Positions 26,778-36,143 of a DNA stretch of 64,000 bases are shown in pieces. Position numbers and translations under genes: made by a program. A model generated the notes under the pieces. The model ran no database searches. It had not been told where the DNA came from and saw nothing but the letters and a program-made list of their open reading frames with translations. The DNA comes from Marinomonas sp. MED121 (GTDB taxonomy: Bacteria; Pseudomonadota; Gammaproteobacteria; Pseudomonadales; Marinomonadaceae). Position 1 is the first letter of the stretch. Each line of letters begins with the position of its first letter. Where the stretch lies: assembly GCF_000153025.1 (NCBI RefSeq), contig NZ_CH672434.1, positions 119,003 through 183,002 on the forward strand. The letters are read 5' to 3'.

Positions 26778-26797
26778 CTTAATCGCAGGTTCCCTGA
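26778..26797 (-). repeat. IS-end-like sequence
   Basis: On the minus strand AGGGAACCTGCGATTAAGTC. Same sequence, one difference in 17, as at 17193-17213, and 16 of 20 matches to the end at 25181-25200 in opposite orientation. The 25.18-26.80 kb interval that contains the desaturase is thus bounded by inverted end-like sequences. No transposase is present between them. Confidence 0.45.
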
Positions 26798-26866
26798 TTG
26801 AACTTAAGCCTATGAAATGAGTGAGTTTCTTTTAATGAAACGATGAGTAATCTTTAACGTTTATAT

Positions 26867-26900
26867 AAAAAAACCTAATCCAGAAAAATTGGATTAGGTT
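26867..26900 (-). terminator. Rho-independent terminator of the gsi-like operon
   Basis: On the minus strand AACCTAATCC, 9-base loop, GGATTAGGTT followed by TTTTT. Lies 52 bases after the ATPase stop codon, the end of the transport operon. Confidence 0.85.
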
Positions 26901-26951
26901 TGTGAGAAAAGGTCATTTAATTGGCTTTATCAAAATTCTAATAATTAAACC

Positions 26952-28967
26952 TTAGGTTTGAATCAGATGACAGGCACTTGATTGGGTCTCGTTAATGGCT
27001 ATTAACTCAGGTGCTCTGGTTTTACACAGGTCAGTGGCAAACTCGCACCTTGGGTGAAAACTACAACCTGAAGGCGGGTCGATCGGGTTGGGGTAACTGG
27101 TGCCCAATTTGATTTCTGGTACGGCTTCACCGGATTTTGGGGTTAATACCGACGCGAGTAAGGCCTTGGTATAAGGGTGTTTTGGATCACTGAAGAGGGT
27201 TCTGGCATCGGCCATTTCCACCACTTTACCCAGATACATGACCACCACTCGGGTCGCTATGTGTTCAACCACTGCCATATCATGGGTAATTAAGAGATAA
27301 GTGAGTCTGAGTTCTTGGCGTAACTCCAATAAGAGGTTAAGAATCTGCGCCTGTACCGACACATCTAAGGCCGAAGTGGGCTCATCACAGATAATCAACT
27401 CTGGCCTTAAGATTAAAGCTCTGGCAATGGCCACCCTTTGTCTTTGTCCCCCCGATAATTGGTTGGGGTAGTTGAAGTAAAGCCTTTTTGGAATACCGAC
27501 TTTTTCCATGATGTTTTCTACCATGGTTTTTTGCTCTGTGCTGTTCTCCCCAATACCGTGCAGTTCAAGAGGTCGACGTATGATTTCTCCTATGGTGCGT
27601 CTTGGATTCAATGAGGAGTAGGGGTCTTGGAAGATGGATTGCACCTGTTGTGAACGCACTTCGTTAGACATGTCCATGATATCTTTGCCATTGAGTACCA
27701 CTTGCCCAGCCGTTGGCTTTTGTAAGCCTAATAGCATGCGTGCCAGGGTGCTTTTACCACAACCAGATTCACCAACGATGGCAACGACTTCTCCTTTTCG
27801 CAGCTCTAGTGACACATTATTTACCGCTCTTAATGGTTTGGCGGCCCCAAAAAGACTGGTCTTAATCTTAAACTCACACTCGGCGTGGGTAACGCGCATC
27901 AAGGGTTTAGATAAGGGATCAACACCGGCACCATAAGCGCGCTTAGCGTTAAGAAGCGTGTCAGTCTCGAGCGGGGGAGCGGATACCTTTAAGGCTTCAT
28001 TAGGACTTAAAATACAGCGCGACTCTCGGCCGCCCCCTTGGGGCGTTAAAGCAATGCTGCCGTTTTCACAGCCATGCTTACGACGATGACAACGGTTAGC
28101 AAAACGACAGCCTTTAAAACGGGTTTTAAGCGAAGGCACTAAGCCTGGAATCGAGCCCAGCTTTTCCCCCGGTACAATTTGGCCTGAGACGGGAATACTC
28201 TCTAATAAACCTTGGGTATAAGGGTGGATTGGACGCTCAAACACCTCATCCACCTTGCCACGCTCGACAATTTGGCCGGCGTACATGACCGCCACATGAT
28301 CTGACACGCTAGAGACCACCCCTAAGTCATGGGTGATGATGATCATGGCCATATTCAGCTCTTTTTGCAGACCGCGTAACAGGTGCAAGATTTGCGCTTG
28401 TATGGTCACATCTAAGGCAGTAGTTGGCTCATCGGCAATGATCAAATCAGGTTCACACATGAGCATCATGGCGATCATGACACGTTGGCGAAGCCCCCCT
28501 GATAGCTGGTGGGGGTATTGGGTTAAACGGCTTTTCGCCGCGGTAATCCCCACTTTTTCCAATAAGGCGATGGCCCTGTCATTGGCTTCAGCCTTGCTTA
28601 CTTTTTTATGCAAGATCATCAGCTCTGTCATCTGATGGCCTATGGTGTACACAGGGTTTAATGAGGTCATGGGCTCTTGGAAGATCATGGCAATCTTGTT
28701 GCCCCTAAGATCCGCCATTTGACCTTCATCCAAAGCCAATAAATCTTGCCCATCAAAGCGTAATGTGTTGGCTTCACGTATCGTGCCTTTCGGCAATAAC
28801 CCCATAATGGCCATGGAGGAAATCGATTTACCTGAGCCTGATTCACCTACTATGCCTAAGGTTTCACCGCGTTTTATGTTAAAGGAAATGTCGCTGACCG
28901 CGGTTAAATTACCCTCAGGTAACGGCAAGGTAACACTCAACCCTTCTACTTCTAATAATTCTGACAT
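26952..28967 (-). CDS. Fused double ATPase of a peptide/glutathione-type ABC importer
   Basis: 671 residues from the ATG after GGAGA. Two complete oppA-type ABC ATPases in one chain. The first has Walker A GESGSGKS near residue 40, signature LSGGLRQRV and Walker B IIADEPT. The second has GESGCGKS near residue 400, LSGGQRQRV and IICDEPT. Each is followed by the cysteine-containing oligopeptide-transporter C-terminal segment (FKGCRFANRC, CSFHPRCEF). Fused DppD-DppF proteins like this are seen in GsiA of the E. coli glutathione importer. It powers the two permeases encoded just upstream, on the cytoplasmic side. Confidence 0.9.
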   Translation of the reverse strand: MSELLEVEGLSVTLPLPEGNLTAVSDISFNIKRGETLGIVGESGSGKSISSMAIMGLLPKGTIREANTLRFDGQDLLALDEGQMADLRGNKIAMIFQEPMTSLNPVYTIGHQMTELMILHKKVSKAEANDRAIALLEKVGITAAKSRLTQYPHQLSGGLRQRVMIAMMLMCEPDLIIADEPTTALDVTIQAQILHLLRGLQKELNMAMIIITHDLGVVSSVSDHVAVMYAGQIVERGKVDEVFERPIHPYTQGLLESIPVSGQIVPGEKLGSIPGLVPSLKTRFKGCRFANRCHRRKHGCENGSIALTPQGGGRESRCILSPNEALKVSAPPLETDTLLNAKRAYGAGVDPLSKPLMRVTHAECEFKIKTSLFGAAKPLRAVNNVSLELRKGEVVAIVGESGCGKSTLARMLLGLQKPTAGQVVLNGKDIMDMSNEVRSQQVQSIFQDPYSSLNPRRTIGEIIRRPLELHGIGENSTEQKTMVENIMEKVGIPKRLYFNYPNQLSGGQRQRVAIARALILRPELIICDEPTSALDVSVQAQILNLLLELRQELRLTYLLITHDMAVVEHIATRVVVMYLGKVVEMADARTLFSDPKHPYTKALLASVLTPKSGEAVPEIKLGTSYPNPIDPPSGCSFHPRCEFATDLCKTRAPELIAINETQSSACHLIQT

Positions 28968-29035
28968 GTCTTGTCTCCACATGATAAAAGGCTCGTTAAA
29001 ACACCTAAGATTAAGGTCGGCTAAAGTAAACTAAG

Positions 29036-29995
29036 CTAGTTGCGACCTTCCGGTGCCGTGACATCACGAATACCGTCACCCAATAAATTGACGGCGAGCA
29101 CTAATAAAAATAAGGCGGTACCTGGAATCACCACCAGATAAGGGCTGAAGTACATGGCGGCTTTGCCTTCCGCTATCATCAAGCCCCAAGACGCGGTTGG
29201 AGGCTGCACACCCACGCCTAAAAAGGACATGGAGGCTTCTGCAATAATGACCACCGCCACTTCGAGGGAGAAAACCACAATCACTTGATTGACCAGGTTG
29301 GGTAAGATTTCATAAAACAGGATCTGACGGTTGCTACTCCCAATGGTTTTGGCGGCCATGACATATTCAAGGGCACGGATTTGCTTGGTCATGGTGCGAG
29401 TTACCACCATGTAATAACTCCAATGCAAACAGCCTAAAACCAAGACTAAGGTGATCACGGACGCACCGATGAAAAACACCAAGGCCATGGCTAATAACAA
29501 AGACGGAATCGCCAACTGGCAATTGAGCATGAAGCTTGCCACTTGATCCACACGTCCACCGAAATAGCCCGCACTTAAACCCACTAATACACCGATAAAA
29601 CAACCTAACCCTGCGGCACCAAACCCCACCGCTAAGGAGACTTGCCCTCCATAGATAAGGCGACTTAAATAGTCACGGCCTAAATTGTCCGTGCCTAGAA
29701 TATGGTTCCAACTGCCTTGATCCGACCACACAGGTGGCACGAGGCGCTGCGTCAGGTCTTGAAGATAAGGATCATGGGGCGCAAGTAATGGGGCGAAAAT
29801 GGCCATCAACACCATGAACCCCACCACGAAAACACCAAATTGCAAACCACGATGGGCCTTCATTTTTAGGATCAATCGTTCTTTTGGGGTCAGATCGATA
29901 ATCTCTGTTTGAGAGGCGTCCTGTGCCTGATTGTCTAATCCGTTGCCATCTAATGGGGCGTTATCAACTTGCTTACTTAATTGAGAATGAGACAT
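29036..29995 (-). CDS. ABC importer permease, DppC/GsiD type
   Basis: 319 residues. An N-terminal cytoplasmic tail of about 40 residues, one helix, then a five-helix BPD_transp_1 domain. The coupling-helix region reads AKTIGSSNRQILFYEILPNL and the protein ends VNLLGDGIRDVTAPEG, a standard DppC end. It pairs with the neighbouring DppB-type subunit to form the transmembrane channel. Only three bases separate it from that gene's stop codon. Confidence 0.9.
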   Translation of the reverse strand: MSHSQLSKQVDNAPLDGNGLDNQAQDASQTEIIDLTPKERLILKMKAHRGLQFGVFVVGFMVLMAIFAPLLAPHDPYLQDLTQRLVPPVWSDQGSWNHILGTDNLGRDYLSRLIYGGQVSLAVGFGAAGLGCFIGVLVGLSAGYFGGRVDQVASFMLNCQLAIPSLLLAMALVFFIGASVITLVLVLGCLHWSYYMVVTRTMTKQIRALEYVMAAKTIGSSNRQILFYEILPNLVNQVIVVFSLEVAVVIIAEASMSFLGVGVQPPTASWGLMIAEGKAAMYFSPYLVVIPGTALFLLVLAVNLLGDGIRDVTAPEGRN

Positions 29996-29998
29996 GGG

Positions 29999-30916
29999 CT
30001 ACTCCACTCGAATTCGTGGGTCTAACCATGCATTAAGGATTTCCCCTAAGATGGTCATAAGAATAAAAATAATGGCGAACAAGAAAACCAGCATTTGCAC
30101 CGTGGGAATATCGGCTCCCAAGATGGATTGATAGGCCAAGCGACCAATCCCATTTAAGGCAAAGACAGATTCGGTAATCACTGAGCCCGCGAACTTATAG
30201 CCAAACTGAATCGCAATCACACTGACCACAGGTAAAAGCGCATTACGCAACGCATGTTTGAGTAAAATGTCAGGGGACCGAAAGCCCTTGGCCCGAGCGG
30301 TTCGAATATAATCAGAAGCAAGCACATCTATCATACCGGCGCGGGTTAAACGTAAAATCTGAGGCACAGAGCTCATCCCCAACACGATAGAAGGCATGAC
30401 AAAATGCTTCCAGGTGGTATCACCAGAAACCGGAAAGATAGGGAACATAACCCCAAAGAAAATAATAAACATCAAACCTAGCCAAAAGTTAGGCACCGCT
30501 TGGGCGGCGGTCCCAAAACTTAAGGCAAACCGGTCGAGCCATCCATTGGGTTTAAGGGCGGCCAGCACCCCTAAAATCAACCCCACAACAATGGCAATGA
30601 AAAGGGCAGAGAAACCTAAGGTTAAGGTGACAGGGGCCCGCTCAATAAAGAGATCGAGTACGGGCTTTTTCCAGTAGTAACTGTTACCAAAATCACCTTG
30701 CACCACACCACCAATCCACACACCGTAGCGTATGTATAAGGGCCTATCTAATTGATACTGAGCACGTAACTCTTCAATGGTCTGACGATCCGCATCCTCT
30801 CCTGCAATCATGGCGGCAGGGTCGGCCGAGAGGTTGAGCAATAAAAAAGCGGCAATGGAAACGGTAATGGCGACGCAAGCGCCCATTAATAACCGTTTAA
30901 GAATAAATATAAACAC
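29999..30916 (-). CDS. ABC importer permease, DppB/GsiC type
   Basis: 305 residues, six helices. Typical DppB features: an opening helix and short basic loop, then a long periplasmic loop with DRPLYIRYGVWIGGVVQGDFG. The coupling motif is ARAKGFRSPDILLKHALRNALLP near residue 205, and the end reads LNAWLDPRIR. Inner-membrane half of the channel for an imported oligopeptide or glutathione-like substrate. Confidence 0.9.
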   Translation of the reverse strand: MFIFILKRLLMGACVAITVSIAAFLLLNLSADPAAMIAGEDADRQTIEELRAQYQLDRPLYIRYGVWIGGVVQGDFGNSYYWKKPVLDLFIERAPVTLTLGFSALFIAIVVGLILGVLAALKPNGWLDRFALSFGTAAQAVPNFWLGLMFIIFFGVMFPIFPVSGDTTWKHFVMPSIVLGMSSVPQILRLTRAGMIDVLASDYIRTARAKGFRSPDILLKHALRNALLPVVSVIAIQFGYKFAGSVITESVFALNGIGRLAYQSILGADIPTVQMLVFLFAIIFILMTILGEILNAWLDPRIRVE

Positions 30917-30961
30917 GGATCAACTCCTCGTTGCTGACAACAAAATCCAGGTTAAAAAGGA

Positions 30962-30985
30962 AGCATAAGGCCGTAACCTTATGCT
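30962..30985 (-). promoter_or_regulatory. Intercistronic stem-loop between binding protein and permease genes
   Basis: AGCATAAGG, 6-base loop, CCTTATGCT: nine perfect pairs in the 105-base gap after the binding-protein stop. No T-run. In binding-protein operons such a structure commonly protects the upstream mRNA and lowers permease expression. Confidence 0.55.
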
Positions 30986-31021
30986 CCAAGCCTTGCTCTA
31001 GGGAGGCAAGACGCTTAACTT

Positions 31022-32569
31022 TTATTTCCAGCTGATGTTGTAAAGACGAGGCAAGCCATCAACGGGGGCTTCAAAGTTGACCTCTTTAGAGGCCGCATAA
31101 TTCACACTATATTGATACAGAGGCACCCAATATGCTTGATCAGCAATAATAGTTTGCGCCTCTTGATAAGCGGCTAAGCGCTCGTTCGCATCAACGGTTT
31201 CGAGTGCCGTCTTAAACAAGCCCTCGACCTTAGGGTCTTTATTCAAGTTACGGTTGCTGCCTGAGACAAAGTGGTTTGAGATCGCGCCGATATCTAAGGT
31301 ACCGTAGTAACCCCAAGTGCCGTGGTAGGCCATCATTTCTTCCGCACTACGGGCTTTTGAGAAGGCCGACAGTTTGACGTATTTAACATTGGCTTTAATA
31401 CCGATTCTGGCTAAGTCCGCTGCCACCGCTTCGGTAATGGCCTTTTCACGATAAGCCCAAAGATCAAATTCAAACCCATTTGGGTAACCCGCTTCAGCCA
31501 GTAAAGCCTTAGCTTTTTTAGGGTCATAGTCATATGTGGTTACAGAGTCAGAGCAAGCAAACATACCGGGGAAACAAGGGCCAGAAATAATTCTTGACGT
31601 GCCTTTTACTAAGAAATCTACAATCAGCTGATTATTGATGGCATGGTTAAGCGCTTGGCGTACTTTTAACTTAGTGAAAGGGTTATCTTGACCATTAACT
31701 TGGGTCGAAACCCCAGCGGCATCCAAGGTGAGATAAGCAATCCGAGTAGACGGTCCTTCAATACGATCAACAAGTGGCGTGCGGCTTAGGTTTTCAGCAA
31801 TTTCATCTGGCACGTTATAGGTCCAATCGACGCCATTAGACATCATCTCAGCTATGACGGTACTCCAGTCAGGAATGGAACGAAGCGTCATATGTTTAAT
31901 CTGAGCTTTGCCTTTTGGGCTATTGGCATAATAGTCTTCAAAACGCTCTAATTTAACGCCACTGCCTGAGTCAAAGCTCACTATCTTATAAGGACCTGTG
32001 CCTATTAGGCTTTCTGTTTGAGCATTAGGGTTTGCACTGCCATTAGCATGGTAGGTTTGATTTTTGCGGGTGAGAACGAACATGGCAATATCGCGTAACA
32101 TCAACGGATAAGGCTTTTTCGCTTCAATCACTAGGGTATTAGGCCCTGTTTTTCTAACCTCTTCTAACCAACGGCGAATAAAGCTACCCCGTTTAGTTTT
32201 TGCTTCATTCGCTGCAACCCAGTTTACGGAATAAATAATATCTTCGACTGTGACAGCAGAGCCATCATGGAACTTAATATCATCTCTTAAGGTAAATTCG
32301 ATGGATTTTTCATCTAGGTATTTGAAGCTCTTGGCTAAGGCAGGTAAGTATTCTTTAGTGGCTGGGTCAATCGAAACCAGTTGGTCAGAGGTGAGTTCAT
32401 TTAAAATAATATTCTCGCGAGATGTTGAATACAGTGCATCTAATGTTTGAATTTCTTTATTAAATGATACCACTAAAGTGTCATTCGCCTTATCTGCATA
32501 GGCTGGATTGATAGAAAAAGAAGCAAGGCTTACGAACAGACTGCTTACTAATAAGGACCGGATTTTCAT
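31022..32569 (-). CDS. Periplasmic substrate-binding protein of a peptide/glutathione-type ABC importer
   Basis: 515 residues with a signal peptide cleaved near AYA-DKA (residues 1-25). SBP_bac_5 family: FNKEIQTLDALYSTSRENIIL near the start, the RDDIKFHDGSAVTVEDIIYSVNW block near residue 95, and VRQALNHAINNQLIVD near residue 305. It binds the substrate in the periplasm and delivers it to the two permeases encoded downstream. Its place beside a gamma-glutamyltransferase suggests glutathione or another gamma-glutamyl compound. Confidence 0.9.
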   Translation of the reverse strand: MKIRSLLVSSLFVSLASFSINPAYADKANDTLVVSFNKEIQTLDALYSTSRENIILNELTSDQLVSIDPATKEYLPALAKSFKYLDEKSIEFTLRDDIKFHDGSAVTVEDIIYSVNWVAANEAKTKRGSFIRRWLEEVRKTGPNTLVIEAKKPYPLMLRDIAMFVLTRKNQTYHANGSANPNAQTESLIGTGPYKIVSFDSGSGVKLERFEDYYANSPKGKAQIKHMTLRSIPDWSTVIAEMMSNGVDWTYNVPDEIAENLSRTPLVDRIEGPSTRIAYLTLDAAGVSTQVNGQDNPFTKLKVRQALNHAINNQLIVDFLVKGTSRIISGPCFPGMFACSDSVTTYDYDPKKAKALLAEAGYPNGFEFDLWAYREKAITEAVAADLARIGIKANVKYVKLSAFSKARSAEEMMAYHGTWGYYGTLDIGAISNHFVSGSNRNLNKDPKVEGLFKTALETVDANERLAAYQEAQTIIADQAYWVPLYQYSVNYAASKEVNFEAPVDGLPRLYNISWK

Positions 32570-32730
32570 GGTGCTTTCCTCTTATGATTTCATGTTTTAT
32601 TTTTTTAATAGCGTCATATTAGGCTCAGATATGATGAGTCCGATGTATCAAAACTAGTTGCATCCTTGCGTTTTATCATCTGCCAATTTGAGGTGGATCT
32701 ATGTTTATTGGGTTTACTTTCAATGCATAG

Positions 32731-34311
32731 TTATTCCTTATTGAAATCTGATTCTTTTGCCGAATCGCTCCAAGCTGACATGATTTCAGTGGCGCCAGCA
32801 TTGTTTTGCTTGAGCCTTGAAACTCCTGAAGGACAGGCAAAGTTATAGGGATAAACGGTTCTGGGGGCTGGGATACAGCCCATTTCATTGTCTAGCTCGG
32901 ATAAAATATGTTGTGGAAGGCTTTCATCTGCGATGACAGGCTGATTACCACCACTGACATCAATCCTAGGTGTATGAAAGGCTTGATCTAGATTTAAGTT
33001 AAAATCCATCATAAATGAAGACAGTTGTAAGACGGCGGGTAGTATTTTTCGGCCACCTGAGGCCCCTAATGCAAATTGAAAACCATCATTGCGTTTACCC
33101 ATGATAGGGCACATGTTTGAAAGGCAGCGTTTATTAGGGCCTAGTGAATTTGGTTTACCTGGTTCAGGGTCGAACCACATAATGCCGTTGTTCATCAAGA
33201 TACCTGAGTTAGGTAACATTAATCGCGACCCAAAAATTGACAGTAGCGTCTGAGTGACGACAACCATATTGCCTGCTTCATCGACAACGGCAAAGTTAGT
33301 GGTGCAAGACGCACCTTTAGCTGACTCTTCATCACCTAATTTATTGAGCCTATCTTGGTAGGCATGACGTAATGTTTTAGCGTAGCTTAAGTAGCTTTTT
33401 TCAATTGAGCTTTCTAGACCATAGGCGCTTTTTAACAGTTCTCTAGCATGCTTAAAGGTTGGGCCTGCAGTAAGTTTTGGTGTAACAAAAAATTGACCAT
33501 TTTCATGCTCAACCATATCAGCGTCGTAAATGCTTGCCTTATAGTTAGCGAGGTCTTCCATAGCGATTACGCCGCCTTCTGCTTGGATATCCTTAACAAT
33601 ACTTGCTGCCGTTTCTCCTTCATAAAAATCACGTGGTCCAGCCAGTGCTAAACGTTTGAGAGTGTTAGCAAGACTTGTCATATCACAATACTTATTGGAG
33701 AGTGCGGTCCATGAAGACGATTTAGGCAGGCCTTCTTCTAAAAAAGTATCTTTGGATTTATCAAAGCGAGCCAGATCTTTTGCAGCGGAAGCTAAAATCA
33801 TTTGAGCATACCAGTCGACATGAAGGCCTTTTTTAGCATGCTCATACGCTGGTTGGATTAATTCTTGCCAATCTTTTGTCGCAAAATGCTCATGGGCTAA
33901 TCGCATACCATCCACATAACCTGGAATAGCAATCGAGAGAGGACCTGAAATGTTTCGGTCGTCTAACACTGTTGGCCAAGGAAAAAGATCAGATGCTGTC
34001 CCTCTAGTGAGTGGATAATCTTTAGGGTTTAGGTTAATTGAAGAGCGCATACCAAAATCAATGACTTTAGGACACGTCTCCCCAGCCATCAGAATCATCA
34101 TATAGCCACCACCACCCATACCACTCATCCAAGGTTCAACTGCGCCAAGGGTGAAAGACGTGGCAATTGCTGCATCCACTGCATTACCACCATTTGCAAG
34201 TACTTGAGCACCAACTTCTGACGCTGCGCGGTTTTGTGAGGAAATAATACCTTTAGTACAAGTGGCAGCGGGCTTTTTAATGACTTGTGACTTATTCAAA
34301 TATTTAGACAT
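32731..34311 (-). CDS. Gamma-glutamyltransferase family protein, without signal peptide
   Basis: 526 residues. The Ntn-hydrolase nucleophile is the first Thr of CTTNFAVVD (Thr337), after which the precursor splits into large and small subunits. Other blocks are GGNAVDAAIA near residue 41, GMGGGGYMMI near residue 65 and ALGASGGRKILPAVLQ near residue 430. The Gly-rich oxyanion segment of GGT appears as ASGG. The N-terminus is not a signal peptide, unlike E. coli GGT, so it should act in the cytoplasm. As first gene of the operon it would cleave the gamma-glutamyl bond of the imported compound. Confidence 0.88.
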   Translation of the reverse strand: MSKYLNKSQVIKKPAATCTKGIISSQNRAASEVGAQVLANGGNAVDAAIATSFTLGAVEPWMSGMGGGGYMMILMAGETCPKVIDFGMRSSINLNPKDYPLTRGTASDLFPWPTVLDDRNISGPLSIAIPGYVDGMRLAHEHFATKDWQELIQPAYEHAKKGLHVDWYAQMILASAAKDLARFDKSKDTFLEEGLPKSSSWTALSNKYCDMTSLANTLKRLALAGPRDFYEGETAASIVKDIQAEGGVIAMEDLANYKASIYDADMVEHENGQFFVTPKLTAGPTFKHARELLKSAYGLESSIEKSYLSYAKTLRHAYQDRLNKLGDEESAKGASCTTNFAVVDEAGNMVVVTQTLLSIFGSRLMLPNSGILMNNGIMWFDPEPGKPNSLGPNKRCLSNMCPIMGKRNDGFQFALGASGGRKILPAVLQLSSFMMDFNLNLDQAFHTPRIDVSGGNQPVIADESLPQHILSELDNEMGCIPAPRTVYPYNFACPSGVSRLKQNNAGATEIMSAWSDSAKESDFNKE

Positions 34312-34391
34312 TTAGCTATTCGCTTTTTAGTAGTGTTCACATTGACGACTGATGACAAATAACGACATTTCAACATAAAATTTAAATATTT

Positions 34392-34406
34392 TATCGCTAT
34401 GCGATA
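34392..34406. promoter_or_regulatory. Candidate operator in the GGT/IclR intergenic region
   Basis: TATCGC TAT GCGATA, a perfect 6-bp inverted repeat in the 251-base divergent spacer, 80 bases upstream of the transferase gene. A looser CGATT ... AATCG repeat lies 20 bases on. IclR-family dimers bind palindromes of this sort, but the link is by position only. Confidence 0.35.
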
Positions 34407-34562
34407 CTTGTTTATCGATTTATAATTAAAATTAATCGTAAAGCGGTATTTCGTCAAGTTATATGCGTTAAAATTATTGTTTTATATTTTGGGTATAATA
34501 GGTAATACGTGCTAAGTTATGATTCTATAAAGAGAAATTAGAAAAGGCTGTTTGCTAAAATA

Positions 34563-35336
34563 ATGAAAGAAAATTCTCGGCAAGACCCACTATTTATTAA
34601 TTCACTAGAAAAAGGCTTGATTGTATTAAAGGCCTTTACAGAAAGTAGTCCGGAAATGACGCTAGGTGAGTTATCTCAAGAAACGGGTATCACCAAAAGC
34701 TCTGCACAACGCTTTTGTCATACATTAACGACTCTCGGTTTGCTGAAAAAAAATGAGAAAACTAAACGCTATAGTCCAACCTTAAAATACCTAGATTTTG
34801 CTAGCTGTTATCTAAGTTCAGACAATCTTGTGAGGCTTGCGAACTCTAAGTTAATTGAGCTATCGAGAAGGTTTAATATTACGGTTAATCTTGCGCAGTT
34901 AGATGGAAACGATATCGTTTACTCTATCAGGGTACCTAATAGTAAGGCACCTCATGCAACCACGCTATTAGGTTCGCGACGGCCTGCCATATTAACCACG
35001 GGTGGACGTATTATTTTATCCTATAAAACAGATGATGAAATTAACCAAATAATTGATGAATGGGACGGCGTTAACCCCATGTTCCTATCGCAAAATGTGA
35101 TTTCAGATCGCTCGGAAATTTTGGAAGAAATTCGAAAAGCAAGACGACAAGGATACTGTTTTTCAGAACAGCGAGGGGGAAACCATAGCCTGATTAATGT
35201 ATCTGTTCCAATACTAGATGGTCGAGGGCAGCCAATTGCTGCTGTTCACTCATCCTTACTTACGTCAGAATGGAATCAAGAAAAAGCGATAAAAGAGCTA
35301 CTACCTCATTTAATTGAAACAGCAAACTCAATCTAA
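34563..35336 (+). CDS. IclR family transcriptional regulator
   Basis: 257 residues. N-terminal winged HTH (MTLGELSQETGITKSSAQRFCHTLTTLGLL, residues 33-62) and C-terminal IclR effector domain with RRQGYCFSEQRGGNHSLINVSVPILDGRGQPIAAV. Divergent from the gamma-glutamyltransferase and importer operon, which it very likely controls according to substrate level. Confidence 0.88.
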   Translation: MKENSRQDPLFINSLEKGLIVLKAFTESSPEMTLGELSQETGITKSSAQRFCHTLTTLGLLKKNEKTKRYSPTLKYLDFASCYLSSDNLVRLANSKLIELSRRFNITVNLAQLDGNDIVYSIRVPNSKAPHATTLLGSRRPAILTTGGRIILSYKTDDEINQIIDEWDGVNPMFLSQNVISDRSEILEEIRKARRQGYCFSEQRGGNHSLINVSVPILDGRGQPIAAVHSSLLTSEWNQEKAIKELLPHLIETANSI

Positions 35337-35456
35337 AATTAAATAATGAGGGCAATAATCTTTAACTTGATTGTTATGATATTAAAAAGTAAGACAAGTG
35401 AGTTAGTAAGACTAAATTACTTTGAATGATCTGGATGTATCGTCTTAAGGACTAAA

Positions 35457-36041
35457 ATGGACGCTTTATTTGATTTTTTAATGGAAGTAGATCAACTCAA
35501 ATCAGTATATCGGCGTGCTTATGTTCATGATGGTTTAGATAAGGGCTTTCGACATGAGAACTCTGCTGAACATAGCTGGCATTTGGCCATTGCTATATTG
35601 ACATTAAAAGATGAAATGCACTTAGAGTTTGATTTATTGAAAGTGATCAAAATGACACTTGTACATGATATCTGTGAAATTGGTGCTGGTGATAAATCTA
35701 TATTCGATGTTGATAGAGCAAAGCAAACAGAGAAAGAAGCCGCTTATCTCTCTGAGCTTAATAGGTATAAAATCAAGTTTGCAACTGAAACCCTTGATTT
35801 ATGGCAAGAGTATGAAGCGCAAGAAACTAGAGAGAGTCAATGGGTGAAGGTTGTTGATCGATTATTACCCTTTATGATGAATATTAATACTCAGGGGAAA
35901 ACATGGATGGAACAAGGTGTTTCTAAAACTCAGGTGTTAGAGATTAATCAAATGGTTGCCTATAGATCCCCTGAAATTTATAAATGGATGTTGAAAAAAG
36001 TTGAGTTTGCCGTAAATAAGGGCTGGCTTGTAGATGATTGA
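35457..36041 (+). CDS. HD-domain phosphohydrolase (YfbR-like)
   Basis: 194 residues. Metal site of the HD superfamily: RHENSAEHSWHLA near residues 33-45, VHDICEIGAGD near residue 70 (the HD pair) and an Asp in KVVDRLLPFM near residue 131. Proteins of this HD_3 group include 5'-deoxynucleotidases, which fit the size and motif order. Cytoplasmic. Not clearly part of the upstream IclR unit (120-base gap). Confidence 0.8.
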   Translation: MDALFDFLMEVDQLKSVYRRAYVHDGLDKGFRHENSAEHSWHLAIAILTLKDEMHLEFDLLKVIKMTLVHDICEIGAGDKSIFDVDRAKQTEKEAAYLSELNRYKIKFATETLDLWQEYEAQETRESQWVKVVDRLLPFMMNINTQGKTWMEQGVSKTQVLEINQMVAYRSPEIYKWMLKKVEFAVNKGWLVDD

Positions 36042-36072
36042 AATTACTAGCGCTAGGCTAACAAGCCGTTAA

Positions 36073-36102
36073 GAATCAAGGCTTTTTAGCTTGCCTTGAT
36101 TC
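36073..36102. terminator. Hairpin between convergent HD and SRPBCC genes
   Basis: GAATCAAGGC, 10-base loop, GCCTTGATTC. Strong stem, but no T-run downstream on either strand. Position between convergent genes supports a shared terminator or 3' end. Confidence 0.45.
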
Positions 36103-36143
36103 AGTGAAACGCCATGTTTAATATAAGTTTCAGTTTTAAACTA

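Noticed and set aside
27634..28635. Two plus-strand open frames opposite the fused ATPase
   Set aside because: Mirror frames of a conserved ABC ATPase, with no start signals. Normal for GC-richer coding sequence.
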